A stretch of 64,000 nucleotides of DNA from Trichomonas vaginalis G3 (GCF_026262505.1 NC_067203.1:13280392-13344391); one strand, 5' to 3'; shown: positions 51,480 through 63,779, numbered from the stretch's first letter. Notes: a model not told the origin generated them from the letters alone. Numbers and translations are program-made.

Positions 51480-52612
51480 ATGAGTATAACAACTAATTCA
51501 TTGAAATCTTTAAAGTTCACTAATTCAGAATTAGAAAATATTTTAGAAAATTTTGGAGACGGTTCTTATCCAACATATATGCAGAATGTGAAAGAGTTTT
51601 CCAGATTGTTGAATGAATTTAAATATAACGGACCAATTACTAAAAAGGCTATAATGAGATATTTATATCCCAAAAAAGTTGAAAAACATGAGAATATTCC
51701 TCTTTATGGTCCAGAGGACCTGGGCTCAGAGAGCCTTGAAACACCTCCTGAATATTTTGAAGAAAAAATTAAACAAGATGAATATTATAACGATGAGATT
51801 GAGAAATTGGAACAATTAAGAAATGAAATAGATGAAAAAATTAAGGAATTAAGAAATGCTGAGAATGAAGTAGAGGGTTTAATGAATATCCCAGCTTCAG
51901 AATCAGAAGTTCAAAAATCACATGAGGAAAGATATAAAAATTACTTTTTGGAATCTACTAAAAATTTATTAGATGGTGATATTGACGAAACACTTTCAGA
52001 AGAAGGCACAAAATTTATTCATAAACATAACAATTTATTGACGATGGAGATTATCCATGTATATTACTTTCACCTCCTCTTGATTCTGAAAAATTCAAAA
52101 AAGCACTGAAAAATGTAACATATGCAACAAATACGATTAAGAAAGAAGACCATGATATTTACACAAATTATTATTTAAATAAATGTACAGGTGTTATAAA
52201 AGTTTTTGATTTGTTAGATAAAATATCAAAAGAAACAATTGGTACATATAAAATTTTATGCGATTGTGGTTTCATTGTTGAAGATACCGTTGATGTTTCA
52301 TATGAAAGAACAGCTCCGAAGGAGGATGAAGTGGAAAGATCTATTCCATTCGTTATTAAGAACATAAAAGATATGAAAACTTATAAACATTATATTTATT
52401 CATTTATTTCAGAAAAAATGGAAGCAACACATAAATCATCTCGTCATCATTTCATAGCTATTCACACATTCCTTTTCAAAGTTGTGAAATTAAATAAGAC
52501 AGGAATTAGATTTAATGTATCAGGTTACGCATTCTTGAGTAAATTAAAATGTATTCGTCACGTCGCAGATGATAAAAATTTATGTGTTCTTAATTCATTT
52601 TATGGACTTTAG
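51480..52612 (+). pseudogene. Polinton hypothetical gene, broken
   Basis: Preceded by TTTTATAATAA before ATG. The first half is acidic with a coiled-coil stretch (DEIEKLEQLRNEIDEKIKEL). The second half is basic and hydrophobic (HHFIAIHTFLFKVVKLNKTG). Unassigned. It shows about one break. Confidence 0.6.
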
Positions 52613-52689
52613 CCCTGGGCACTTTGTGCCTTGGACTTTAAAAAATAAACTTTATTTTTATTTATTTTTTAATTTTTTTTCTTACATAA

Positions 52690-55600
52690 ATGAACAAAAA
52701 TGGAACAGCTAAAATGAATGATAATCAAATAAGAGCCGAAGGTAGAAGGTTATTTAAACGCTTCTATAACATTCCTGATGGTGTTAATCCTAAAACTCGT
52801 AGAAGTTATTTAAATGAAGCCATAGATGCATATGAAGGATTTGACATTTCATCAGAAAGTGAGAGGTTAGCAAGAATGTTAAACGTTAATATTGATTTCT
52901 ATTATTGTGATCCTCAACCAGAAGACGTAGACATTAACAAGGTAGACTTCCCATTAGTGGATTCAATAATGATAGATCCAGAATTTGAAACAGTAAATAT
53001 TTTATTAACACAGAGTCCATGTGGAAAACTTCACGCTGACAGAATAACAGACGTTGAAGCACTCACAGGATATAAAGTTTGCCCCTTTTGCAAAGAAGAA
53101 GTATATTCTATCCGTGATGATCCAGAAAGGAAAAACCAAAGAAGATTTTTAAAGCATTGTGAGAAATGTAAAGAAAATAATGGGAGATTAATTCAAGACG
53201 TTCAATTGCAAAACACACAACAACCATATGCACCACATATCACGAAACAGAAGATATATCAGTGGTTATTAGCTCACAATTTGCAGGAATATTATAAACC
53301 AACAAGATATTATATTACTTTTGACTTCGAAACATTAGAGACTAAAGAAGAACTTCTACTTTCTGAATGTGCAACTTTGAACGCTTACTTAAAACCATTT
53401 ATGGTATCATCAACGGTTAAATTAAACGATAAAACATTTACGAGGAATTTTTGCTTAACTTCGAGTGATTCGTTCATCTCTGATTGGATTGAATTTTTAT
53501 TTTCAACCTGTTCATTAGTTGCTAAATCAAATATTGAACAATATGAAGAATTAATGAAGTCCCATACATTAAATGAGAAACAGAAGGATGCATTTAAAGA
53601 ACTTCTAGATGAGGAATTCAATAAAGTGAATATCATAGGTTTTAATTCGGGAAAGTTTGATTTAAATTTAATTCTTCGTGATTTAAATACTGCAAAATGG
53701 AAGATAAAATCAATGCTGGGTTCTTCTTCTCAATTTAAGCAAGTCATAGTAAAGAAAACAAACTGCCATATGAATTGAGATTTATTGACATCAGAAATTA
53801 TATAGCGGTGGAACATTAGACCAATTTACTCAAGATTTCGGAAACAATAAATCACGTTTAAATCATTCTTCCCATATCAATTCATCACATGGGAGAATTA
53901 CGAAGAAGAATTATATAAAAAGGAACCATTCACTCAAGATTCATTTTATTCAGCATTAACACAAGAAACAATATCCGATTCAGATTATCAAATATATCTC
54001 AATGATGCTAAAAATTTTGAGAATAATTAGAATATTTTATTCATTATTGCAATAAAGACGTTGAAATTATGATTGACCCAATTGATAAAATTATTGAAGA
54101 AACATTTGTTTATAAAATTGACATGCTCCATAATCTTTCATTATCATCTAATGCATCAATGATTCGTTACGCGTTAGCATATAAGAACTTCAATCCTAAC
54201 GAAACATATCCAGAAGAAGAAAATGTGGAATCAAGTTTTGAATTAACGAAAAAGTATTGGAAATATAAAATTGAATCATATAAGAAACAAGATGAAAAGG
54301 TGAAAAAGAGATACCAAAAATAATGTTTCAATGGATGACTATCAATATTTTACGATTTAATCCTTTCATCTAAATGTAAAATGTGTGGTAAAGCGTTTAC
54401 ATATGCAAATAAACCAACATTGGATAGAATTGATAATGAAAAACCACATACTAAAGAAAATTGTCAGTTAATGTGTTGTTATTGCAATGTCGTAAAATCA
54501 AATAAAGATGAAGAAGTTCAACGTTTAAGAATCAATTTAAGAAATTATGCATTAAAAATAATTTACCAATGACTTTAGATTTCGTGGAAGCGTATCACAT
54601 CCTCCGTAATGGAATTACTGGTGGTCTATCAAATGTTCAACATCGTGTTAATCTTAAAGGAATCACGCACATTAATAAACTTTCATATAATCCAGAAACT
54701 AAAACAGTATCAAATGAGGACACTTCCAACATCATGACTCATTTCGTTGGTGTTGATTTCAATTCATTATATCCTTCATCATTTTCATCAAATCCTCATG
54801 ATTTCATTCAATACACCGATCATAGAATGTATATGCCGGGGAGATTGAATGGTGTTATCATTTGTGATACAGCAACAAAGAAAGCAAAAGCACTGGGAAT
54901 AATTAAGAAGAAAAATACTTTATTCGTGGCTGAAGTAAAGGGTCACATTGATGAAAAATACATTAATGATTACATAAACTTTTTACCGATAATAAGAAAC
55001 TTAGATATTATCACAGATGAAAAAACAATTGGTGGTTTTATGTATAATTACATGAAATCAAACAATCTACGGTTGACCAGAAACAGAGAAAATTAACTCA
55101 GTTAGCATCAACACACAACCAATATCAACCATTTTCTTCTTATTATCTTTGGTATCTAATAGACAGATTTCATTTTATCATGATGATATTCAATCAATTT
55201 TAACATTTACGAAAAACACTTGTTTTAATGAATTTGCGAACAAATTTATGAACGAAAGACAAAAGGCTGAATTAGAAGGAAATAAAGGAAAAAAGTTTAT
55301 TTGCAAGATTTCACTTAATGGATCATATGGTTACGATGCAATGAATACACAAAATTACGCAAAGACTAAATTATGAATGCACAGAAGTCACGCGTTGCAT
55401 GTATGCAAATAAGTTTAAAAACATAAGAAAATAGGTGAGGATACATCATCAAGTGATGCTTAAAGATAGATTTTATAGATGTGAAACATGTTTACAAGAG
55501 GCATTCTTCACTTTAGATAATGCAAAATACTGGTATTTGGTTTTCATTTATGATTTTATGTATAAATGCATGAATGTTAATCGTTTTCATTTCATTGAAG

Positions 55601-56126
55601 GTGATACTGATTCATCATATTGGGCAATCGCTGGCGATCAAAGTCTTCCTAACACTCAAGCATTTCAAGCAATTGTTAACCGATAAAAATTTTATGATAA
55701 AAACATTTTCAAATTCGCACCATTTGATTTCTTCTGTTTTGATGAGAAATTTAAACCTAAATTAAAGAATAAAGCTGAAGAAAAAGCACATGAGAAGAAG
55801 TTATTGGGTTTAGCAATTGAGAAACAGGTGATAACATGGTGCTTTATGTCCTAAGTGTTATACATCATTCAACGGAAATGATTGGTGAAGACTCCTTCAA
55901 AAAGATAGCACAAAAAATGAAAGGTGTTAGTTTACGACAAAATAAGCAATTAACACCTAAAAATTATTTGGATATAATAAATGATAAAGTATTTGATGGT
56001 CAAAATATTAATTTACAACTTAAAAATGGGTCAATGACTCGCTTAACAATTGGTAAGACTGCATTAACAGGAGCACACACTAAAGCTGTATGTTGTGAAA
56101 ATGGATGTTGTATGCCATTTATTTAA
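52690..56126 (+). pseudogene. polB: Polinton protein-primed DNA polymerase B, broken
   Basis: A Cys-rich N-terminal region (CPFCKEEVY...CEKCKE near 53.1 kb) precedes the 3'-5' exonuclease motifs DFETLE (near 53.3 kb) and NSGKFDLNL (near 53.65 kb). The palm motifs follow in order: DFNSLYPSS (motif A, 54.75 kb), SLNGSYGYD (motif B, 55.3 kb) and GDTDSSYW (motif C, 55.6 kb), then a C-terminal part with KTALTGAHTKA. This is the order of family B polymerases of the protein-primed type that copy Polintons. An HNH-like module sits between exonuclease and palm. The gene is a relic with several breaks (about five or six). Confidence 0.88.
54380..54560 (+). other. HNH endonuclease-like module within polB
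   Basis: The stretch reads CKMCGKAF, then LDRIDNEKPHTKENCQLMCC and YCNVVKSNKDEE. Two Cys pairs around a D-R-I-D and H-T-x-x-N core is the layout of HNH endonucleases of the recombination endonuclease VII type found in phages and large viruses. It lies between the exonuclease and polymerase halves of polB. It could be an inserted homing-type endonuclease or a domain of this polymerase lineage. Confidence 0.65.
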
Positions 56127-56150
56127 AACACTTATTTTATTTTTATATAA

Positions 56151-56780
56151 ATGAATAGCGTAGATTTAAAAATTTTAATTGATGATTTAGTATTTAATCA
56201 AAATTTTCTTACTTATTATGATTTAAAAGCATATCTCCAAAAATATAATAACAATATAACGGGTGATGATATGGAATATTATTATCCATATTATAAAAAT
56301 GAAATTTTGAAATATCATAATAAAATAATTTCTGAAATTAAAGACAAAATTAAAAATAATGAATATTCAAAGGGAAAAACTAAATCACAACTTAAACAGT
56401 TGAAAGATTTCAAAAATAAAGTATTAACAGAAGAAGATATTGATGAATTATATAAATTATATAATCCTGAGCCACAAAAACCAAAGGAACAAAAACAAAA
56501 GGTGCAAAACACCCAGGTTCAGCAGCTCATAAATGAAGCACAAGCTTTAATTTATGATTCATTAGTTAAACCACATTCAGCCCGACTTTTAAATGAAGAT
56601 CAACTTTTGAATTCATCCTTCAACATAAACTCGAAGCGGAAAGTATATCAAACCTTTATATACAGCATATTTAAAACAAATGAATAGAATACATCCGGAA
56701 TTAATGAGGGAGGAATGAAATCCAAAATCAAAGCAGATAAAATTAAACCACTTGCAACACCAAAACCCCAACAGTAGTAC
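56151..56780 (+). pseudogene. Polinton hypothetical gene, broken
   Basis: Starts behind TTTTTATATAA and reads a helical, Lys/Tyr-rich protein (LKAYLQKYNNNITGDD, KSQLKQLKDFKNKVLTEEDI) with a Gln/Lys/Pro linker. Protein-like sequence goes on to about 56.78 kb, with about one or two breaks. Function unknown. Confidence 0.5.
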
Positions 56781-56889
56781 CCCTCCCCTTCAGTTAATCC
56801 TTCATCATTCACTTTATTATATCCATTTCAAACATTAAAGAAACAAAAAATTTTAAAAAGGGTTTCAAGATATTAAATAAACCAATTGA

Positions 56890-57660
56890 CCCGAAAATTC
56901 AACCATTAAAAGAAAAATTTAGTCGTCCATCATTTCACCTTCACCTTATTCATACGAAATCGATCATCTGGAATTCAAAAGGAAAATTACTTATTTATTT
57001 GCCATTAACATTAACACTAGATATTTATATTGCATTCCGGTGAAAGGGAAAACAGAACAGGAAACAAGAAGAGCTATACAATACTTACTAGATCATGAAA
57101 GAGTAGATAATATCAGGGGTGATGGTGATAAAGGATTTCAGGCAGCTATGACTCATTATTTCCCACAAATTAATTTTTACTTCTCATCCTCTCCATATAC
57201 GTTTCATAATAAAATAGTTGATGCAGTAATGAGAACTCTTAGAGATGCGTTAGGGGTTAACGGTCAGATATACTGGGATGGAAATCATGACTCCATCATA
57301 CAGCAGTTAGTATATTATTACAATAATACATGGCATAGAACTATTAACATGAAACCAGTGGAAATGAAAAATGATATTTCAAAAGAATGGGAATATATTA
57401 GAAAGCAAATGGAAAGGTTGAATGATGTTAAACATGAACAAATTAATTCGGGGCTCATGAATTTTAAACAAGGGGATAAAGTTTTGATTCATCTCGATTA
57501 TGGAAAAACTGATAAATCATTGACAAAAAGAAGACGAAGATTTGACACAATAGCTGAATTTGTTAGATATATTAACGGCAATGCATTAGTTGAAGTTGAC
57601 AATAAATTAATAGAAATTCCGATTTATTTTATTACTCCATTATATTTAAATAATATTTAA
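56890..57660 (+). pseudogene. Polinton retroviral-type integrase, broken
   Basis: An rve-like catalytic domain: a beta-strand region near 56.95 kb (YEIDHLEFKRKI), then TEQETRRAIQYLL, the second catalytic strand with RGDGDKGFQ, and the helix HNKIVDAVMRTLRDALG near 57.2 kb. YYNNTWHRTINMKPVEM follows. After that comes an SH3/chromo-like C-terminal part (FKQGDKVLIHLDYG). Polinton integrases insert the element with 5-6 base duplications. The gene is a relic with a small number of breaks in its front part. Confidence 0.8.
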
Positions 57661-57679
57661 TTTTTTTATTTCGTAAGAA

Positions 57680-57943
57680 ATGAGTGACAACGAAGCAGTC
57701 AAGAGTCCAGACGATGAATATAAAAAGAAACTAAACAGAATTAAATCAAAAATATGTTATTACAAAAAGAAGCCGCAATGTGGTGGGGTTGAAAACGATG
57801 AAGAAATAATCGAAAAATTAGAAACTTACCGTTCAATCCTTAAACTGAGTGAAGCAAAAATAAAAGAATTTAATAGAATAAATAAATTGATTGGAAGAGA
57901 TGAATTTAATAAAGATGAATTTTTAAACTCAATCCAAATTTAA
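57680..57943 (+). CDS. Small basic Polinton protein
   Basis: 87 residues behind the element motif (TTTCGTAAGAA before ATG). Charged and mostly helical (DEYKKKLNRIKSKICYYKKK, EEIIEKLETYRSILKLSEAK). Unassigned. Its TAA overlaps the stop of the convergent gene 57940-58104. Confidence 0.5.
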   Translation: MSDNEAVKSPDDEYKKKLNRIKSKICYYKKKPQCGGVENDEEIIEKLETYRSILKLSEAKIKEFNRINKLIGRDEFNKDEFLNSIQI

Positions 57944-58104
57944 TTTTTATTCCTCTTCGACAACATCTCTCTTTCCATCATTACTGCATAACCGCATTTT
58001 CTCAGTTTTAGTGGTTTGTTATTTTTAACATGTTCTTGCATCATTTTTATCATTTCCTCCCTTGTTATGATTCGTGGTAAATTTTGAGCTTGTGGGGTAT
58101 TCAT
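57940..58104 (-). CDS. Small Polinton protein, minus strand
   Basis: 54 residues (MNTPQAQNLPRIITREEMIK to LSKRNKN), rich in Met and Lys. TTTTTATCATAA precedes the ATG, the same motif as the other element genes but on the opposite strand, which supports it as real. It shares the palindrome TTAA with its convergent neighbour, so the two stop codons overlap. Confidence 0.5.
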   Translation of the reverse strand: MNTPQAQNLPRIITREEMIKMMQEHVKNNKPLKLRKCGYAVMMEREMLSKRNKN

Positions 58105-58161
58105 TTATGATAAAAATAAAAATTTAAATTATGCTGTTCTAAAGTTTGTGAAAGAATTTAC

Positions 58162-58670
58162 GGAAATTCATGTCTTACTTTTTTTGAAGAACTGAAGGGG
58201 TCACTCGGTCACTCGGTCACTCGGTTAATTAACATCTTTTTGAAAATGATGACAACATGACATTTTGACAACAGGGAAAAAGGTGGAAATTCATGTCTTA
58301 CTTTTTTGAAGAACTGAAGGGGTCACTCGGTCACTCGGTCACTCGGTTAATTAACATCTTTTTGAAAATGATGACAACATGACATTTTGACAACAGGGAA
58401 AAAGGTGGAAATTCATGTCTTACTTTTTTTGAAGAACTGAAGGGGTCACTCGGTCACTCGGTCACTCGGTTAATTAACATCTTTTTGAAAATGATGACAA
58501 CATGACATTTTGACAACAGGGGAAAAGGTGGAAATTCATGTCTTACTTTTTTTGAAGAACTGAAGGGGTCACTCGGTCACTCGGTCACTCGGTTAATTAA
58601 CATCTTTTTGAAAATAGTGACAACATGACATTTTGACAACAGGGGAAAAAGGTGGAAATTCATGTCTTAC
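58162..58670 (+). repeat. Tandem array, about 123-base unit, left
   Basis: Four full units (starting near 58162, 58285, 58407 and 58530) and a partial fifth at 58654. Each unit holds a nested triplet of the 8-mer CACTCGGT, then TTAATTAACATC, and GACAACATGACATTTTGACA. Units are almost identical. The same unit is found inverted at 61066-61403. Confidence 0.92.
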
Positions 58671-58720
58671 AAAAATAAAGTTAGTTTTAAAGTTATTTTT
58701 ATTTTTTTATTCCTATATAA

Positions 58721-61027
58721 ATGACAGCAACAAACAACAACATCGACTTTATCGTTTCTGATGAAAAAGTTATTGATTCATTAGTTGAGGAATTAGTTGT
58801 GGCAGAAACTAAAACCCTCAACGAAAGAATTGGTGAAAACAAGATTGATTTACATAACTACCTCAAATATGATGGAGGAAGAGGAAGGAAAACTGGTACA
58901 GCTTTATTAGTAAATAAAATTTCGAATTTAACGATTATAGATGTTGATATCAATAAATCATACAATGATGAACTTAAAGAAACAGTTAGAAAAGACATTT
59001 TATCAAAACTTTCGGATAAAGATGTTATCGTTAAAACCGCATCAGGAGGTCTTCACATTTATTGCAACACTAATTTCTTCTATTCAACCTCGAACAGAAT
59101 GATTAAATGTTATTCCTGCAATGATTATGATATTGACATAATGACTTCTATTGATGATTCAAAGCGTTCTTTAGTGGTTATGGCTGATTCAAGAGTTCGC
59201 AAGAATGCAACAGAACCAATCAATACATACTCATTCATTCGTGGAAGTTATGATTCAACATTAACCAGAACAGTGAATGATATATTAAATGATTTGAATA
59301 TTAAGGTAAGAGTTGAACAGAAGAATGAAGAAATAAAGAATATAATGAATGAAAACAAAGATGTAAACATTGACGATAAACTTGCCCAGAGCATAGTTGA
59401 TGGCATCTGTGATTTTGAAGTACATAATGACGGTGGAAACATGAATTTAGAAAAAGAAGTTACATTATTCACACTGTTTCAAGCAATTAATTCGTTACCT
59501 AATCATTTAATTAATGAAGCATACGATAACGTTTATAACTTCTGCAATTTAACTGAAAATGCAAAAAGTAATTTTGAAAAAGCACGTGATAGATATGCAC
59601 ATTTAATGACTTCTCCATTTGTTTTGGTGAAGATTCTAAAACTATATCAAAAGGAATATTATGATGAATATGTTTTACCTTTATTACGTAAGCCAAAAAT
59701 AACATTTGATATAAAACTTGATGACTCGTTTTTGATAACAGATATTAGACGCAAGGCTGAAAATCATCAGTATAAAAACAGTTCTGAAGTAATTTGAGGA
59801 TTTATCACGTGTCATTCTTTTGTAGATTGTGGAAACAAATACTTCATTCAAAAAGACTATAATATTCATGATAAAATGAATCAAATATCATTCGTTCTTC
59901 AATCAAACATGAAAGAGTCACTTAAAATGATTAAATTATTTAAAGAAGAAGGTAAAACAATAACAGCATGGGATGTACTATTAAATCAATTGTCTTCATT
60001 AACCGTTAAGGGTGTTTGCTTTAAATCTGATTCCCCAGATGTTTTCTCAACGTTTCAAGGTTATAAATACAACATTCTCGAAAAGCTTGATTACTCAAAA
60101 ATTGAGATGTTTATGAATTTCATTAAAGAAGCCATTTGTGATAATAACGATGAAGTGTATAAATATCTACTCGGCTGGATTGCATCAATGATTCAACATC
60201 CCGGAATCAAGAATGAAACAGCAATTATTTTGAAAGGACTTCAGGGAATAGGTAAAAACAGATTTACAGACATTATTTCTGAACTTCTCGCCGGTTATTC
60301 ATGTAAAAACATTACTGAAATAAGTGAGCTAACGGGTAATTTCAATTCAGTAGTTGAGAATAAAATGTTTCTTGTACTTAATGAACTCAAGAATGTAGGT
60401 GAAGATAGACTCGCAAACTTCAACGCTTTGAAATCAATTATAACGGATAATGAGATAAGAATTAATGAAAAGAATCAACCCAGAAGAACTGCTCAGAATG
60501 TTGCCAATTTTATTTTCGTAACTAATAACGTTTACCCTGTCAAAATTGAAGTTGGAGACAGAAGATACGTAGTTTTAAGGGTTAATGGTAAATTCAAGGG
60601 TCAATTTGATTACTTCAAGAATTTAATGGATTCATGCACAAAGGAATTTTATGATAATTTACTAACATATTTTATCAATTACGACCTTTCATCATTTAAT
60701 GTACGAATCATACCGATGACTGAAGCCAAACGTGATTTAATCGAGTTATCAACAAATCCTTTAGATGAATGGATAAATACACATTATGATGAATTGTGTG
60801 CAGGTATGACGTGTAAAAATGCTCTATTCTGCAAACCATCAGACATGAAAGACAAGAATTTTCAAATGAGCATTAAGGATAAATGTGAAAAGAAACAAAG
60901 AAAAGACGGTAAACAACGTGGTATTATGTTTTGAAAGAAGAAATGAAAGGATTATATAAACAGTTGAACCAAACGATAATGAGGATTCATTTACTGACGA
61001 TGAAATACCTGTAAATGAAGCTTTATA
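58721..61027 (+). pseudogene. Primase (AEP-like) plus superfamily 3 helicase, broken
   Basis: The front part resembles the archaeo-eukaryotic primase or prim-pol fold: IIDVDINKS (metal-binding D-x-D), then TASGGLHIYC (S-G-G-x-H), and a later D in IDIMTSIDDSKRSLVV. The rear part is a superfamily 3 helicase like that of poxvirus D5: Walker A GLQGIGKNRF near 60.25 kb, Walker B FLVLNELK near 60.37 kb, motif C FVTNN and the DRRYVVL block near 60.55 kb. Such primase-helicases start and drive DNA replication in viruses and plasmids. They are not a standard part of Polintons, which use protein-primed synthesis. About one break. It starts with CCTATATAA before ATG. Confidence 0.82.
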
Positions 61028-61065
61028 AAGTATGATTGAATTTATTTTTGCATTAATCCCACTAT

Positions 61066-61403
61066 GTTGTCAAATGTCATGTTGTCATCATTTTCAAAAA
61101 GATGTTAATTAACCGAGGACCGAGGACCGAGGACCCTCATATATTCAAAAAAAGTAAGACATGAATTTCCACCTTTTTCCCTGTTGTCAAAATGTCATGT
61201 TGTCATCATTTTCAAAAAGATGTTAATTAACCGAGGACCGAGGACCGAGTGACCCTCATTTATTCAAAAAAGTAAGACATGAATTTCCACCTTTTCCCCT
61301 GTTGTCAAAATGTCATGTTGTCATCATTTTCAAAAAGATGTTAATTAACCGAGTGACCGAGTGACCGAGTGACCCCCTCATATATTCAAAAAAAGTAAGA
61401 CAT
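61066..61403 (-). repeat. Tandem array, about 120-base unit, right, inverted
   Basis: Three units in the opposite orientation to 58162-58670. The nested minisatellite is of the 8-base type (CGAGTGAC) in the copy nearest the right edge and changes to a 7-base type (CGAGGAC) in the others. TTAATTAACATC and the GACAACATGACA block are kept. Confidence 0.92.
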
Positions 61404-61436
61404 TACTGAGGTATGCTGAATTGGAGCTCAGGACTT

Positions 61437-63698
61437 TCAATCCGTCCGAAACCATGCATAAACTGTCATATAAGGCGGCATGTAATCTTTACTCTGTCCC
61501 GTCGTTTGTGTATATCCTGAAACATTATGTGTATGATTACCTGAACCCTGTGTATCGTTCCAGTAACAATTAATAGCAAATTTAACGTCATCTTTAACAT
61601 CATATCCTTTACCTTTTGTCATTCCTGACCAATCCCAATATCTATGCTTATGCCATCCTGCTTCGGTTGTGTTTAAATTAACGTAATGACTGTGAGCAGG
61701 TAAATTTTCGCCCGTAATTGTTTTACTTCCACCGGTTTGTTTTGATGAGTTTGTACAATATAAAAAACGATCGGTTATCTGCTGCCATGTACCAAATCCA
61801 AATAATGTTGATGGATTTGTTGAATTCATTGATGTATATATTGAACCAATGGGGTAAATCATCTCAAACATTGTATTTAACTCAGTATTAACCCATTCCT
61901 TATCTGCTTTCTTCTTTAACTCAGTATTAACCCATTCCTTATCGGCTTTCTTATTTAATCCAGTATTAACCCATTCCTTATCTGCTTTCTTCTTTAACTC
62001 AGTATTAACCCATTCCTTATCGGCTTTCTTATTTAATCCATTATGAATATTGAATTTATTATATAATATTGAAATCGTGTAAGAAGTTAAAATTGGTATT
62101 GTCATCAATATTAACATATTATTTTTGAAAATTGCTTTTTTAACATCTTGAAATTTTGTGATTTCAGACCAATTTTTTCCATCACTACTGATATTTACTA
62201 AATCACCACATCCAAAAGCAATGAAATACCCATCAATATAAAACAAATTTGTAAATCTATAATTTCGAGTAAATTTTGGAGTGAATGAATAAACCAATTC
62301 CCAATTTGGTGTTTTCTCTGGATCCTGTGAAAAATCTTGTGATAAATAAATATGTCTGTTATAACTTACAGGATATGAATACAACATACTACCTGAAACA
62401 AGAACACAAACATTTGAAGCATAACATAAAGCTTCAATGTCTCCATCAGCTTGAAAAATTTGTTCAAAACGACCAAATGGTATTGAATATGATCTATAAA
62501 TTTTATCATTTTGTAGGATAAAACACATGTTGTTAATGTAATACCATTTACTTGTATAATCAATTTTCAAATCTGATGACATCATACTAAACATATAATA
62601 ATTTATCCCATCCTCACTAATGAAAATTTGATTGACTTCATAAATTAGTACCCATTTATTATTAACACATCTAATAGGATTATTTGGATATTTAAATTTA
62701 ACATCTTGATTTAAATTACATTTGAACCATTGGATACAATCGAATGAATAACAAGGGCAAAAATCATCTCCAACCGTTATCATTCCCATAAATTTGCCGT
62801 TATTATATTCAACATAAAAAATTCTTGGATTAATGATTGGCTCTCGTGTATCAGGATTCAAAACGGATGGAGTAAATGATTCATAGTTTTTAAAATCATT
62901 TGTTTTAAAATAATAAAGCACTCCGCCTGTATAAAATAAATACATGGTCACTCCATCGAAACATAACCATTCAATATCTTCAAATGTTTTATCTGATGAT
63001 TTCATAAAATTTAAAAATGGTGGGGTAAAATAGACCTCCGATTGTTTTATTTCTTCATTAACAAATGATATATCAGCTTTCTTTGCTAACTCAGTATCAA
63101 CGTATTCCTTATCTGCCTTCTTATTTAACTCATCGTTAACATAAGTTTTATCTGCTTTAAGGTCTAAACATCCTGAAACCCATCCTGTATCAGCTTTAGT
63201 TTTTAAAATCTTTGATGTCCGTTCATGATACCATTCAACCCTTTCTATAATTTCATATATTTCATTATTTTTTCATCCACATATTCCTTATCCGCCTTCT
63301 TCACTAACACACTCAACCCTTTCTAATTTCATATCTTCATCACATATTTTATCTGCTTCTTCATTATGTCATTTAGGAAACCTTTTATGAATTCCTCATT
63401 TAAATTAAATCTTCCAATCTTCAAAACTTTAGGAAATGCATTTAATGCGTAATATCTCTGTTCTTCTGGTGGAATTGATGTTATATCATCGTTATTCCTT
63501 TAATTTTTGAATTCATAAATAAAATTTCTTTTATATTTGATATCACCGCACCACCTTTGCAAACGAATTCAAAATGGTCATTTTTCAATACTATCTCCAA
63601 ATCTCCATATTTCAACCTTTGCGTTTGTTCTGCCGTCTTTGAATTATATGCATATGTGGCGTATGTAATGGTCTGTGGTTGTGTTGTTGTTTAATCAT
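61437..63698 (-). pseudogene. Phage-tail-like protein with KADKxxVNxxL repeats, broken
   Basis: The start region near 63.7 kb follows the element motif on the minus strand. The middle has repeats of the type KKADKEWVNTEL, both near 63.1 kb and in a tight array at about 61.88-62.04 kb, like the phage-tail repeats found in many trichomonad proteins. Between them lies a beta-propeller-like stretch. The C-terminus has a tail-collar-type domain (YPIGSIYTSMNSTNPSTLFG, FGTWQQI, ENLPAHSHYV, YMPPYMTVYAW) ending at 61437. In phages such domains sit in tail fibres that touch the host. Role in a Polinton is unproven. The front part is broken at a few places. Confidence 0.78.
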
Positions 63699-63779
63699 TT
63701 ATTACGATTTAAAAATAAATATTTAATCCGTTATCTCATCAGCTATTTTTTCTATTTGAAATTGCCATAATATTTCATT

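Noticed and set aside
58162-58670. Possible CRISPR array
   Set aside because: Units are identical throughout with no variable spacers, and the genome is eukaryotic; this is a tandem repeat.
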